Shown in pieces: positions 41,752-51,212 of a stretch of 64,000 nt of DNA. The notes below the pieces were generated by a model. It searched no databases and was not told the origin of the DNA. It saw only the letters and a list, made by a program, of their open reading frames with translations. The translations under genes and the position numbers were made by a program. The DNA is taken from the NCBI RefSeq assembly GCF_001514125.1, contig NZ_KQ948556.1:311518-375517 (forward strand), given 5' to 3'. The number at the start of each line of letters is the position of its first letter. Positions within the stretch are counted from its first letter, which is position 1. Origin of the DNA: Streptomyces longwoodensis. Its GTDB lineage: Bacteria; Actinomycetota; Actinomycetes; Streptomycetales; Streptomycetaceae.

Positions 41752-43182
41752 TCAGTCGCGGCCGGTGCTGCCCAGGTGGTGGACCCGGACCATGTTGGTG
41801 GTGCCGGCGACGCCGGGGGGCGAACCCGCGGTGATGATCACGACGTCGCCCTCGCTGAACCGGCCCAGCTTGACGACCTCCTGGTCCACCAGGTCGACCA
41901 TCTCGTCGGTGCTGTTGACGAACGGCACCACGTGCGGCTCCACGCCCCAGCTGAGCGTCATCTGGTTGCGGGTGCCCTCGTCCGTGGTGAACGCGATGAT
42001 CGGCTGGGCCGCGCGGTAGCGGCACAGCCGGCGCGCGGTGTCGCCGGACTGGGTGAAGGCGATCAGGGCCCGGCCGCCGAGGAAGTCGGCGATCTCGCAG
42101 GCCGCGCGGGCGACCGAACCGCCCTGCGTGCGCGGCTTCTTGCCCGGCACGAGCGGCTGCAGGCCCTTGCTCAGCAGCTCCTCCTCGGCCGCCACGACGA
42201 TCTTCGACATCGTCCGGACGGTCTCGATCGGGTACGCGCCCACGCTCGACTCGGCGGACAGCATGACCGCGTCGGCGCCGTCCAGGATCGCGTTGGCCAC
42301 GTCGGAGGCCTCGGCGCGGGTCGGACGGGAGTTGGTGATCATCGACTCCATCATCTGGGTCGCCACGATCACCGGCTTGGCGTTGCGCCGGCACAGCTCG
42401 ATCAGGCGCTTCTGCACCATGGGGACCTTCTCGAGCGGGTACTCGACGGCCAGGTCGCCACGGGCGACCATCACGCCGTCGAACGCCATCACGACGTCCT
42501 CCATGTTCTCCACCGCCTGCGGCTTCTCCACCTTGGCGATGACGGGGACGCGGCGGCCCTCCTCGTCCATGACCCGGTGGACGTCGGCGACGTCCTTGGC
42601 GTCCCGGACGAAGGACAGGGCGACCAGGTCGCAGCCCATGCGGAGGGCGAAGCGCAGGTCCTCGACGTCCTTCTCGCTCAGCGCGGGCACGTTGACGGCC
42701 GTGCCGGGCAGGTTGATGCCCTTGTGGTCGGAGACGACACCGCCCTCGATGACGATGGTCCGCACCCGCGGGCCCTCGACGTCCAGGACCTTCAGCTCGA
42801 CGTTGCCGTCGTTGATGAGGACCTGGTCGCCCCGGGCGACGTCGCCGGGCAGACCCTTGTAGGTGGTGCCGCAGATCGTCTTGTCGCCCGGCACGTCCTC
42901 GGTGGTGATGGTGAACTCGTCACCGCGCACCAGCTCGACGGGGCCCTCGGCGAAGGTCTCGAGACGGATCTTGGGGCCCTGGAGGTCGGCGAGCACACCG
43001 ATGGCCCGGCCCGTCTCCTTGGCGGCGGCACGGACCCGGTCGTACCGGCCCTGGTGCTCGGCGTGGGTGCCGTGGCTGAAGTTGAAGCGGGCCACGTTCA
43101 TGCCCGCCTCGATCAGCGCGACGAGCTGTTCATGGGAGTCGACCGCGGGGCCGAGAGTACAGACGATTTTCGAACGGCGCAT
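41752..43182 (-). CDS. pyk: Pyruvate kinase
   Basis: 476 aa from ATG 43182, full length. MRRSKIVCTLGPA start, NFSHG, catalytic Lys region VIAKVEKPQAVENM, Mg-binding MVARGDLAVEYPLEKVP and MESMITNSRPTRAEASDVANAILDGADAVMLS are all intact. It makes pyruvate and ATP from PEP and ADP in glycolysis. S. coelicolor has two pyruvate kinases; this locus next to ackA-pta corresponds to Pyk2 by my recollection. It is 73 bp downstream of ackA in the same direction but has its own promoter-like region. Confidence 0.96.
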   Translation of the reverse strand: MRRSKIVCTLGPAVDSHEQLVALIEAGMNVARFNFSHGTHAEHQGRYDRVRAAAKETGRAIGVLADLQGPKIRLETFAEGPVELVRGDEFTITTEDVPGDKTICGTTYKGLPGDVARGDQVLINDGNVELKVLDVEGPRVRTIVIEGGVVSDHKGINLPGTAVNVPALSEKDVEDLRFALRMGCDLVALSFVRDAKDVADVHRVMDEEGRRVPVIAKVEKPQAVENMEDVVMAFDGVMVARGDLAVEYPLEKVPMVQKRLIELCRRNAKPVIVATQMMESMITNSRPTRAEASDVANAILDGADAVMLSAESSVGAYPIETVRTMSKIVVAAEEELLSKGLQPLVPGKKPRTQGGSVARAACEIADFLGGRALIAFTQSGDTARRLCRYRAAQPIIAFTTDEGTRNQMTLSWGVEPHVVPFVNSTDEMVDLVDQEVVKLGRFSEGDVVIITAGSPPGVAGTTNMVRVHHLGSTGRD

Positions 43183-43188
43183 GGGGCG

Positions 43189-43222
43189 ATCCTATCGGTT
43201 TGTTTCGCTCCGGAATATTCCG
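43189..43222 (-). promoter_or_regulatory. pyk upstream region: -10-like box and 12-bp palindrome
   Basis: On the minus strand TAGGAT (43194-43189) ends 6 nt before the pyk ATG. It could be a -10 box of a leaderless mRNA or serve as a ribosome-binding site (AGGAT). CGGAATATTCCG (43211-43222) is a perfect 12-bp palindrome where a -35 box would be expected. Confidence 0.45.
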
Positions 43223-43255
43223 TCTGGCGGAAGGTACAAATGGGCGTGCTGGTGC

Positions 43256-44467
43256 TCAGGTGTTCTTTCCGACCAGCGCATAGGTCTGTGTCGCGATCTC
43301 CAGTTCCTCGTCCGTCGGCACCACGGCGACCGCCACCCGCGCGGTGTCGGGCGAGACGATCCGCGGCCGGTCCCCGCGCACGGCGTTGCGCTCCGGGTCC
43401 ACCGCGAGGCCCAGGCCCTCCAGGCCCGCGACGGCCGCCTCCCGCACCGGGGCCGCGTTCTCACCGACCCCGGCGGTGAACGCCACCGCGTCCACCGTGC
43501 CGAGCACCGCGTAATAGGCGCCGATGTACTTCTTCAGCCGGTGCACGTAAATGTCGAAGGCGAGCGCGGCGGCCTCGTCGCCCTCGTCGATCCGCCGGCG
43601 GATCTCCCGCATGTCGTTGTCCCCGCACAGACCGAACAGCCCGCTCCTCTTGTTGAGGAGAGTGTCGATCTCGTCCATGGACATTCCGCCAACGCGCGCC
43701 AAATGGAAGATGACCGCCGGATCCAGATCACCGGAGCGCGTACCCATCACCAGTCCCTCCAAGGGCGTCAACCCCATGGAGGTGTCCACGCACCGGCCGC
43801 CCCGCACGGCCGACGCGGACGCGCCGTTGCCCAGGTGCAGCACGATCACGTTGACGTCCTCGGGCGCCCGGCCCAGCAGCTCGGCGGTCGCCCGGGAGAC
43901 GTACGCGTGCGAGGTGCCGTGGAAGCCGTAGCGGCGGATGCGGTGCCGGTCGGCGATCCTCGGGTCGATCGCGTAGCGCGCCGCCGACTCCGGCATGGTG
44001 GTGTGGAACGCCGTGTCGAACACCGCGACCTGCGGCAGGTCCGGGCGCAGCGCCCGCGCGGTGCGGATGCCGGTGAGGTTGGCCGGGTTGTGCAGGGGCG
44101 CGACCGGGATCAGCCGCTCGATCTCGGCGATCACCGCCTCGTCGATGACGGTGGGCTCGGTGAAGAACATCCCGCCGTGCACCACCCGGTGCCCGATCGC
44201 GGCCAGGTCGGGTGAGTCCAGGCCGAGGCCGTCCCGGGAGAGCTCCTGCGCGACGGCCTTCAGCGCGGCGTCGTGGTCGGCGATCGGCCCGTCGGCCTCC
44301 CGGGCGTCCCCGCCGGACGCCAGCGGGGTGTGCTTCAGGCGGGAGGTCTGCTCGCCGATCCGCTCGACGAGGCCCGCCGCCAGCCGGCTGCTGTCGCGCA
44401 TGTCGAGCAGCTGGTACTTCAGCGACGAGGAGCCGGAGTTGAGGACGAGGACGCGGGTGGCGGTCAC
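43256..44467 (-). CDS. ackA: Acetate kinase
   Basis: 403 aa from GTG 44467, overlapping the pta stop (GTGA). VLVLNSGSSSLKYQLLD is the N-terminal phosphate-binding signature; HRVVHGG, DTAFHTTMPESAARYAIDP, YGFHGTSHAYVS and HLGNGAS are the catalytic regions. It interconverts acetyl phosphate plus ADP with acetate plus ATP. With Pta it forms the reversible acetyl-CoA/acetate node; acetyl phosphate can also phosphorylate response regulators. Confidence 0.97.
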   Translation of the reverse strand: MTATRVLVLNSGSSSLKYQLLDMRDSSRLAAGLVERIGEQTSRLKHTPLASGGDAREADGPIADHDAALKAVAQELSRDGLGLDSPDLAAIGHRVVHGGMFFTEPTVIDEAVIAEIERLIPVAPLHNPANLTGIRTARALRPDLPQVAVFDTAFHTTMPESAARYAIDPRIADRHRIRRYGFHGTSHAYVSRATAELLGRAPEDVNVIVLHLGNGASASAVRGGRCVDTSMGLTPLEGLVMGTRSGDLDPAVIFHLARVGGMSMDEIDTLLNKRSGLFGLCGDNDMREIRRRIDEGDEAAALAFDIYVHRLKKYIGAYYAVLGTVDAVAFTAGVGENAAPVREAAVAGLEGLGLAVDPERNAVRGDRPRIVSPDTARVAVAVVPTDEELEIATQTYALVGKNT

Positions 44468-46554
44468 TGCTGGGCTGCCTTCTCGAGCGGGGACTGGGCC
44501 TGGATCGCCGTGATGGCGACGGTGTTGACGATGTCCTGGACGAGGGCGCCCCGGGAGAGGTCGTTGACCGGCTTGCGCAGACCCTGCAGCACCGGTCCGA
44601 CCGCGATCGCGCCGGCCGAGCGCTGCACGGCCTTGTAGGTGTTGTTGCCGGTGTTCAGGTCCGGGAAGATCAGCACGCTCGCCTGCCCGGCGACCTCCGA
44701 GCCCGGCAGCTTGGTCGCCGCGACGGTCGGCTCCACGGCCGCGTCGTACTGGATCGGCCCCTCGATCTTCAGGTCGGGCCGGCGCCCCCGCACCAGCTCC
44801 GTCGCCTCGCGCACCTTGTCGACGTCCGCGCCGGAGCCGGACGTGCCGGTCGAGTACGACAGCATCGCGATGCGCGGCTCCACGCCGAACTGCTCGGCCG
44901 TCGCCGCCGACTGGATGGCGATGTCGGCGAGCTGCCGGGCGTCCGGGTCGGGGTTCACCGCGCAGTCGCCGTAGACGAGCACCTTGTCCGCCAGGCACAT
45001 GAAGAACACCGACGAGACGATCGACGCCTCCGCCTTGGTCTTGATGATCTCGAACGCGGGCCGGATCGTGGCCGCCGTGGAGTGCACCGACCCCGACACC
45101 ATGCCGTCGGCCAGGCCCTCCTGGACCATCAGCGTGCCGAAGTAGTTCACGTCGGCGACCACGTCGTGGGCCAGCTCCACGGTCACGCCCCGGTGGGCGC
45201 GCAGCGTCGCGTACCGCTCGGCGAAGCGGTCGCGCAGCTCGCTGGTGGCCGGGTCGATCAGCTCGCAGTCGCCCAGGTCGATGCCCAGGTCGGCGGCCTG
45301 CTTGCGGATCCGGTCGACCGGGCCCAGCAGGGTCAGGTCGCACACCCCGCGGCGCAGCAGCACCTCCGCCGCGTGCAGCACCCGCTCCTCGGTGCCCTCC
45401 GGCAGCACGACCCGCCGCCGGTCCGCGCGGGCCCGCTCCAGCAGCTTGTGCTCGAACATCATCGGCGTGACCCGGTCGCTGCTCGGCGCCGAGACCCGCC
45501 GCAGCAGGTCGGTGGTGTCGACGTACCGCTCGAACAGGCCGAGCGCGGTCTCCGCCTTGCGCGGGGTGGCCGCGTTCAGCTTGCCCTCCAGGGAGAACAG
45601 CTGCTCGGCGGTGGGGAAGCTGTTGCCGGGCACCGACAGCACCGGCGTGCCCGGGGCGAGCCGGGCCGCAAGGGTGAGGATGGCGTCGCCCGGCACCTCG
45701 TCCAGGGTGAGCAGCACCCCGGCGATCGGCGGGGTGCCGGCGCTGTGCGCGGCCAGTGAGCCCACCACCAGGTCGGCCCGGTCGCCGGGGGTGACGACCA
45801 GGCAGCCGGGGGTCAGGGCGGCGAGGAAGTTCGGCAGCATCGCCCCGCCGAACACGAAGTCCAGCGCGTCCCGCGCCAGCCCCGAGTCGTCGCCGAGCAC
45901 CACCCGCGCGCCCAGCGCGTGGCCGATCTGGGCGACGGTCGGCGCGGACAGCGCGGGCTCGTCGGGCAGCACCCAGCAGGGGACCGGCAGCCGGCCGGCG
46001 AGCCGCTCGGCGAGGGCGTCCCGGTCCTCGCGGGCCACCCGGTTGGCGACCATGGCGAGGACGTCGCAGCCCAGGCCGTCGTAGGCGCGGAAGGCGTTGC
46101 GGGTCTCGGCCAGCACCGACTCGGCGCTCTGCTTGCGGCCGCCGACCACCGGAACCACCGACGCACCGAACTCGTTGGCCAGCCGGGCGTTCAGGGACAG
46201 CTCGTCCGGCAGCTGGGTGTCGGCGAAGTCGGTGCCGAGGACGAGCACCACGTCGTAGTCCCGGGCGACCAGGTGGAACCGCTCGACCAGCGTGGACACC
46301 AGCTCGTCGGTGCCCTGCTCGGCCTGGAGGACGGACGCCTCCCGGTAGTCCATGCCGTAGACGGTCGCCGGGTCCTGGGACAGCCGGTAGCGCGCACGCA
46401 GCAGGTCGAACAGCCGGTCCGGGCCGTCGTGGACGAGCGGGCGGAAGACGCCCACCCGGTCGACCTGCCGCGTCAGCAGTTCCATGACCCCCAGCTCGAC
46501 GACCTGGCGGCCGTCGCCGCGGTCGATGCCGGTGACGTACACGCTGCGCGTCAC
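44464..46554 (-). CDS. pta: Phosphate acetyltransferase (long, three-domain form)
   Basis: About 696 aa from GTG 46554, which has ACGGAGAGCTCAC upstream; an in-frame start at 46581 lacks a good site. The N-terminal AAA_26/BioD-like domain (about 1-200, SVYVTGIDRGDGRQVVELGVMELL) has no intact Walker A motif. A DRTGG domain (about 200-330) and a C-terminal PTA_PTB catalytic domain (about 365-690, with GTLMVQEGLADGMVSGSVHSTAATIRPA) follow. It converts acetyl-CoA and phosphate to acetyl phosphate. First gene of the pta-ackA operon, divergent from pfkA. Confidence 0.95.
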   Translation of the reverse strand: MTRSVYVTGIDRGDGRQVVELGVMELLTRQVDRVGVFRPLVHDGPDRLFDLLRARYRLSQDPATVYGMDYREASVLQAEQGTDELVSTLVERFHLVARDYDVVLVLGTDFADTQLPDELSLNARLANEFGASVVPVVGGRKQSAESVLAETRNAFRAYDGLGCDVLAMVANRVAREDRDALAERLAGRLPVPCWVLPDEPALSAPTVAQIGHALGARVVLGDDSGLARDALDFVFGGAMLPNFLAALTPGCLVVTPGDRADLVVGSLAAHSAGTPPIAGVLLTLDEVPGDAILTLAARLAPGTPVLSVPGNSFPTAEQLFSLEGKLNAATPRKAETALGLFERYVDTTDLLRRVSAPSSDRVTPMMFEHKLLERARADRRRVVLPEGTEERVLHAAEVLLRRGVCDLTLLGPVDRIRKQAADLGIDLGDCELIDPATSELRDRFAERYATLRAHRGVTVELAHDVVADVNYFGTLMVQEGLADGMVSGSVHSTAATIRPAFEIIKTKAEASIVSSVFFMCLADKVLVYGDCAVNPDPDARQLADIAIQSAATAEQFGVEPRIAMLSYSTGTSGSGADVDKVREATELVRGRRPDLKIEGPIQYDAAVEPTVAATKLPGSEVAGQASVLIFPDLNTGNNTYKAVQRSAGAIAVGPVLQGLRKPVNDLSRGALVQDIVNTVAITAIQAQSPLEKAAQQ

Positions 46555-46613
46555 GTGAGCTCTCCGTTCCCTCTCCGTCACGAAAATCGCCCACCGGGGC
46601 GAGCAGAACCCTC

Positions 46614-46642
46614 TTGACAGTACCCCCGGGCCCGGTTAAGGC
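46614..46642 (+). promoter_or_regulatory. Candidate pfkA promoter
   Basis: Consensus TTGACA (46614-46619), 17-bp spacer, TAAGGC (46637-46642). It lies about 100 bp upstream of the pfkA start in the divergent pta/pfkA region. Confidence 0.5.
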
Positions 46643-46744
46643 GCCCGTCAGTGCCGGGCCGGTGGCCCGCCGCACCGGCCCCGCGGGCATGAAACAATCG
46701 GTCGCGGCTCACCGGTACTCACAGCGAGCAGGAGACACAGCACG

Positions 46745-47770
<1,026 letters not shown>

Positions 47771-47782
47771 GAACTCCGTCCC

Positions 47783-48517
47783 TCAGGCTTCGTACGGGTC
47801 CGGGGCGCCCTCGGCCCCGGCGGTCGACCAGAAGGTCGCGACGATCCCGTCGAGGTACGCGCGTCCCGCGGCGCTGGAGTCGGCGGTGCCGCCGCCCCAG
47901 CTCAGGGTGGCGGCCATGTGCCCCTGGTAGTCCTGGTGCAAGTCCTGGAGGGTGTCCTCCAGGACCCGCCGGTCCAGCGGCACGATCCGCGCCACCGGAC
48001 GCACGTACGCCTGCCAGCGCGACTGGACGGCCCGGCGCAGCAGTTCGGCGAGCTGCTCCTCCCGGCCGGTGACGGCCACCAGGTCCGGCAGGGACAGCGC
48101 GAGGACCCCGGCGAGGGCGGCCGTCTGCCGCTCGGTGCCGCGCCACGGTCCGCCCTCCTCCGCCCGCAGGTACGCGGCGAGCGGCAGCCCGGCCGCCCGG
48201 GCGACGTCCTCGGGGGCCAGGGAGCGGGCGACGCGGTGTTCGCGCAGGGTCCGGGGCCGGCCGATGAGTTCGCCGGGGGAGCACCACAACACCCCGGCCA
48301 GCGCGGTGAGTTCGGAGCTGCCCGGGGTGAGCGCGCCGCGCTCCCAGGCCATCACCAGGTCCGGGGTGGCGTGGGCGAGGCCGTAGGAGACCCGCAGGCC
48401 GTGGGCGACGTGGTCGGGGCCCATGCCGAGTGCCGCGCGCAGGCGCCGGGCGGCGAGGCCGTCGAACGGCGGGCCCGGCACGGGCGGTGGGGACGGGTGG
48501 GGTGAGGGTCGGTGCAC
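47783..48517 (-). CDS. XRE-like DNA-binding protein with two HTH segments
   Basis: 244 aa from GTG 48517; a longer frame to 48574 exists but a -10-like TACGGT (48529-48524) lies 6 nt upstream of this GTG, favouring a leaderless start here. It has a Pro-rich start, then two successive helix-turn-helix regions (RLRAALGMGPDHVAHGLRVSYG…DLVMAWERGALTP and TLREHRVARSLAPEDVARAAGLPLAAYLRAEEGG) and a C-terminal helical domain of ~100 residues. It is convergent with pfkA, with 12 bp between. Targets unknown; regulation of the glycolytic neighbours is only a possibility. Confidence 0.8.
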   Translation of the reverse strand: MHRPSPHPSPPPVPGPPFDGLAARRLRAALGMGPDHVAHGLRVSYGLAHATPDLVMAWERGALTPGSSELTALAGVLWCSPGELIGRPRTLREHRVARSLAPEDVARAAGLPLAAYLRAEEGGPWRGTERQTAALAGVLALSLPDLVAVTGREEQLAELLRRAVQSRWQAYVRPVARIVPLDRRVLEDTLQDLHQDYQGHMAATLSWGGGTADSSAAGRAYLDGIVATFWSTAGAEGAPDPYEA

Positions 48518-48686
48518 GGGGCCACCGTAGGGGCGCCCCCGAGGGGTGACTACGGTCCGTTCCCCCACAATCACCGCTTGGAGGAACGTACGGCGGCGCG
48601 CGGCCGGCGGTGTGCGTCCCCTGTCTCGGGGCCGGGTCGGCGGCGTGCGTCCCGCGTCCCGGTGTCCGGCCCCCGCTCGTCGCGGT

Positions 48687-49385
48687 TCAGCGTCCCGCGC
48701 CGGACCCCGGCACCCACCGGTACACCAACTCCGGCCGCCCCACCTGCCCGTACAGCGGCTTGCGTTCGGCGCGGCCCGCCTCCACCAGGTGCTCCAGGTA
48801 GCGGCGGGCGGTGATCCGGGAGATGCCCACCGCCTCGGCGACCCCGGCCGCCGTCATCCCCTCCGCCGCCTGGCGCACCGCTCCCGTCACCCGCTCCAGC
48901 GTCGGCCCGCTGAGCCCCTTGGGCAGCGCCACCGGGCCGGGGGCGCGCAGGGCCGCCAGCGCGCGGTCCACCTCGTCCTGGCCGCTCGCCTCGCCGGCCG
49001 CGCCGCGGAACTCGGCGTAGCGCACCAGCCGGTCCCGCAGCGTCGCGAAGGTGAAGGGCTTGAGCACGTACTGCACCACGCCCAGCGAGACGCCCTCGCG
49101 CACCACGGCCAGGTCGCGCGCGGAGGTCACCGCGATGACGTCCGCGTGGTAGCCGGCCGCCCGCAGCGAGCGCGCCAGGTGCAGGCCGTGCCCGTCCGGC
49201 AGGTGCAGGTCGAGCAGCAGCAGGTCGACCTCCGTGCGGTCCAGCATCCGCCGGGCCTCCGCGCCGGTGTGCGCCTTCCCGACCGCGACGAAGCCCGGTA
49301 CCCGGCCCACGTACAGCACGTGCGCGTCCGCGGCCACCGGGTCGTCCTCGACGACCAGGACCCGGATCGGCTGTCCACCCGTCAT
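48687..49385 (-). CDS. CitB/DcuR-type response regulator
   Basis: 232 aa from ATG 49385, overlapping the kinase stop (ATGA); the longer upstream frame is inside the kinase gene. Receiver domain with E13/D14/D15, phospho-acceptor Asp59 (LLLLDLHLPDGHGLHLAR) and Lys in YVLKPF. The C-terminal domain with GMTAAGVAEAVGISRITARRYLEHLVEAGRAERKPLYG is the winged helix of citrate/C4-dicarboxylate regulators. It should activate the divergent dicarboxylate symporter gene in response to its partner kinase. Confidence 0.9.
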   Translation of the reverse strand: MTGGQPIRVLVVEDDPVAADAHVLYVGRVPGFVAVGKAHTGAEARRMLDRTEVDLLLLDLHLPDGHGLHLARSLRAAGYHADVIAVTSARDLAVVREGVSLGVVQYVLKPFTFATLRDRLVRYAEFRGAAGEASGQDEVDRALAALRAPGPVALPKGLSGPTLERVTGAVRQAAEGMTAAGVAEAVGISRITARRYLEHLVEAGRAERKPLYGQVGRPELVYRWVPGSGAGR

Positions 49386-51040
49386 GCGCCGCCTCCGCCC
49401 ACCCGCGCGGCGGGAACGGCCGCCCGCAACGGCAGCCGCACCACGAACTCGGCGCCGCCCCCCTCGGCCCCGGCCACCGACAGGTCCCCCGCGTGCCGGT
49501 GCACGGCCTGCCGCACCAGGGCGAGCCCGAGGCCCCGGCCCCCCGGGCCGGACGGCTTGGTGGAGAAGCCGCGCTGGAAGACCAGGTCGGTGTGCCCGCC
49601 GTCCACCCCGGGCCCGGTGTCGGCGACCTTCAGCACCAGCTCCCCGCCGGCACCGCCCGCCCCGGCCGTCGGCTCCGTCGCGTACGCCGTCACCGTGACC
49701 CGGGCCCGGGTGCTGCCCTGGGCCGCGTCCACCGCGTTGTCGATGAGGTTGCCGAGGATCGTCACCAGGTCCCGGGCCGACAGGCTCGCCGGGAGCACGC
49801 CGTCGTCGAGGCGGCTGTCCCCGGACACCACCAGCTCCACACCCCGCTCGTTGGCCTGGGCCGTCTTGCCCAGCAGCAGGGCGGCCAGCACCGGTTCGCT
49901 CACCGCCGCGACCACCTGGTCGGTGAGCGCCTGCGCCAGCTCCAGCTCGGCCGTGGCGAAGTCGACCGCCTCCTCGGCGCGGCCCAGCTCGATCAGGGAG
50001 ACCACCGTGTGCAGGCGGTTGGCCGCCTCGTGGGCCTGGGAGCGCAGGGCCTGGGTGAAGCCCCGCTCGGAGTCCAGCTCGCCCATGAGGGACTGCAGCT
50101 CGGTCACGTCCCGCAGGGTCGCCACGGTGCCGCGGCGCTCGCCGCCCGACACCGGGGAGGTGTTGACCACCAGCACCCGGTCGGCCGTCAGGTGCACCTC
50201 GTCCACCCGCGGCTCCGACGACAGCAGCGCCCCGGTCAGCGGCGCGGGCAGCCCGAGGTCCGCGACCGAGCTGCCGACCACGTCGCCCGCCACGCCCAGC
50301 AGCTCCCGCCCGCCGTCGTTGATCAGCGCCACCCGGAACTGCCCGTCCAGCATCAGCAGTCCCTCGCGCACCGCGTGCAGGGCCGCCTGGTGGTAGTCGT
50401 GCATGCGGCTCAGCTCGGTGGCGTTCATGCCGTGGGTGTGGCGCCGCAGCCGGGCGTTGACGACGTACGTCCCCACCGCGCCCAGCGCCAGCGCGCCCGC
50501 CGCCCAGCCGACCAGCGCCGTCACCTGGCCGCGCACCCGCTCGCTGATCGCCTCCACCTTGATGCCGGCGCTGACCAGGCCGACGATCCGCTTGTCGTCG
50601 TCCTCGACCGGGGTGACGGCGCGGACCGAGGCGCCCAGGGTGCCGGTGTAGGTCTCGGTGAACGTCTCGCCGCGCAGCGCGCGCCCGGTGTTGCCCAGGA
50701 AGTGCCGGCCTATCTCCGACGGCACCGGGTGCGTCCAGCGGATGCCCCGCGGGTCCATGATCGTGACGAAGTCGACGTCCGTGTCCCGCATGACCCGCAG
50801 CGCGTACGGCTGGAGCTGCGCGCTGGGGTGCGGGGTGCGGATCGCCGCGCGGACCGAGGGGGAGTCGGCCACCGCCCGGGCCACCGCGGTCGCCTGCCGG
50901 CCGGCCGCGTCCTGCGCCTGCCGCTGGTCGCTGACGTACATGAACAGCGCGTATCCCGCGACGACGGCCGCGATGAGCACGGCCTGCACGGCGAACAGCT
51001 GGCCGGCCAGGCTGCGGGGCCGGGGGACGGGGATGCGCAT
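49382..51040 (-). CDS. CitA/DcuS-type sensor histidine kinase
   Basis: 552 aa from ATG 51040. It has a membrane segment (about 13-33), an extracytoplasmic PASp-like sensor (35-175, with DVDFVTIMDPRGIRWTHPVPSEIGRHFLG), a second membrane segment (178-198), a cytoplasmic PAS, a phospho-acceptor region RSQAHEAANRLHTVVSLIELG and HATPase_c with NLIDNAVDAA and GRGLGLALVRQ. The sensor fold binds di- or tricarboxylates such as citrate, malate or fumarate in known members. It is paired with the overlapping regulator and divergent from the symporter. Confidence 0.92.
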   Translation of the reverse strand: MRIPVPRPRSLAGQLFAVQAVLIAAVVAGYALFMYVSDQRQAQDAAGRQATAVARAVADSPSVRAAIRTPHPSAQLQPYALRVMRDTDVDFVTIMDPRGIRWTHPVPSEIGRHFLGNTGRALRGETFTETYTGTLGASVRAVTPVEDDDKRIVGLVSAGIKVEAISERVRGQVTALVGWAAGALALGAVGTYVVNARLRRHTHGMNATELSRMHDYHQAALHAVREGLLMLDGQFRVALINDGGRELLGVAGDVVGSSVADLGLPAPLTGALLSSEPRVDEVHLTADRVLVVNTSPVSGGERRGTVATLRDVTELQSLMGELDSERGFTQALRSQAHEAANRLHTVVSLIELGRAEEAVDFATAELELAQALTDQVVAAVSEPVLAALLLGKTAQANERGVELVVSGDSRLDDGVLPASLSARDLVTILGNLIDNAVDAAQGSTRARVTVTAYATEPTAGAGGAGGELVLKVADTGPGVDGGHTDLVFQRGFSTKPSGPGGRGLGLALVRQAVHRHAGDLSVAGAEGGGAEFVVRLPLRAAVPAARVGGGGA

Positions 51041-51212
51041 GGAGGTCAGTGTGCCCCTGACCTCGGCCGCGCACTAAATGGCCTGCGGTGTGAACTCAAT
51101 GAACGGAAGGGTGACCGCTCTCACAGGGGCCGACATAGTCCTGGCTATCTCCCACAGCCCGGACGTGAGCCGCACGCCGGTGATGCCGACGAAGACGTCA
51201 AGGAGGGCAGCC

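Noticed and set aside
48606..48670. Possible two-copy repeat (CGGCGGTGTGCGTCCC / CGGCGGCGTGCGTCCC)
   Set aside because: Only two diverged copies in a very G+C-rich gap; not distinguishable from composition.
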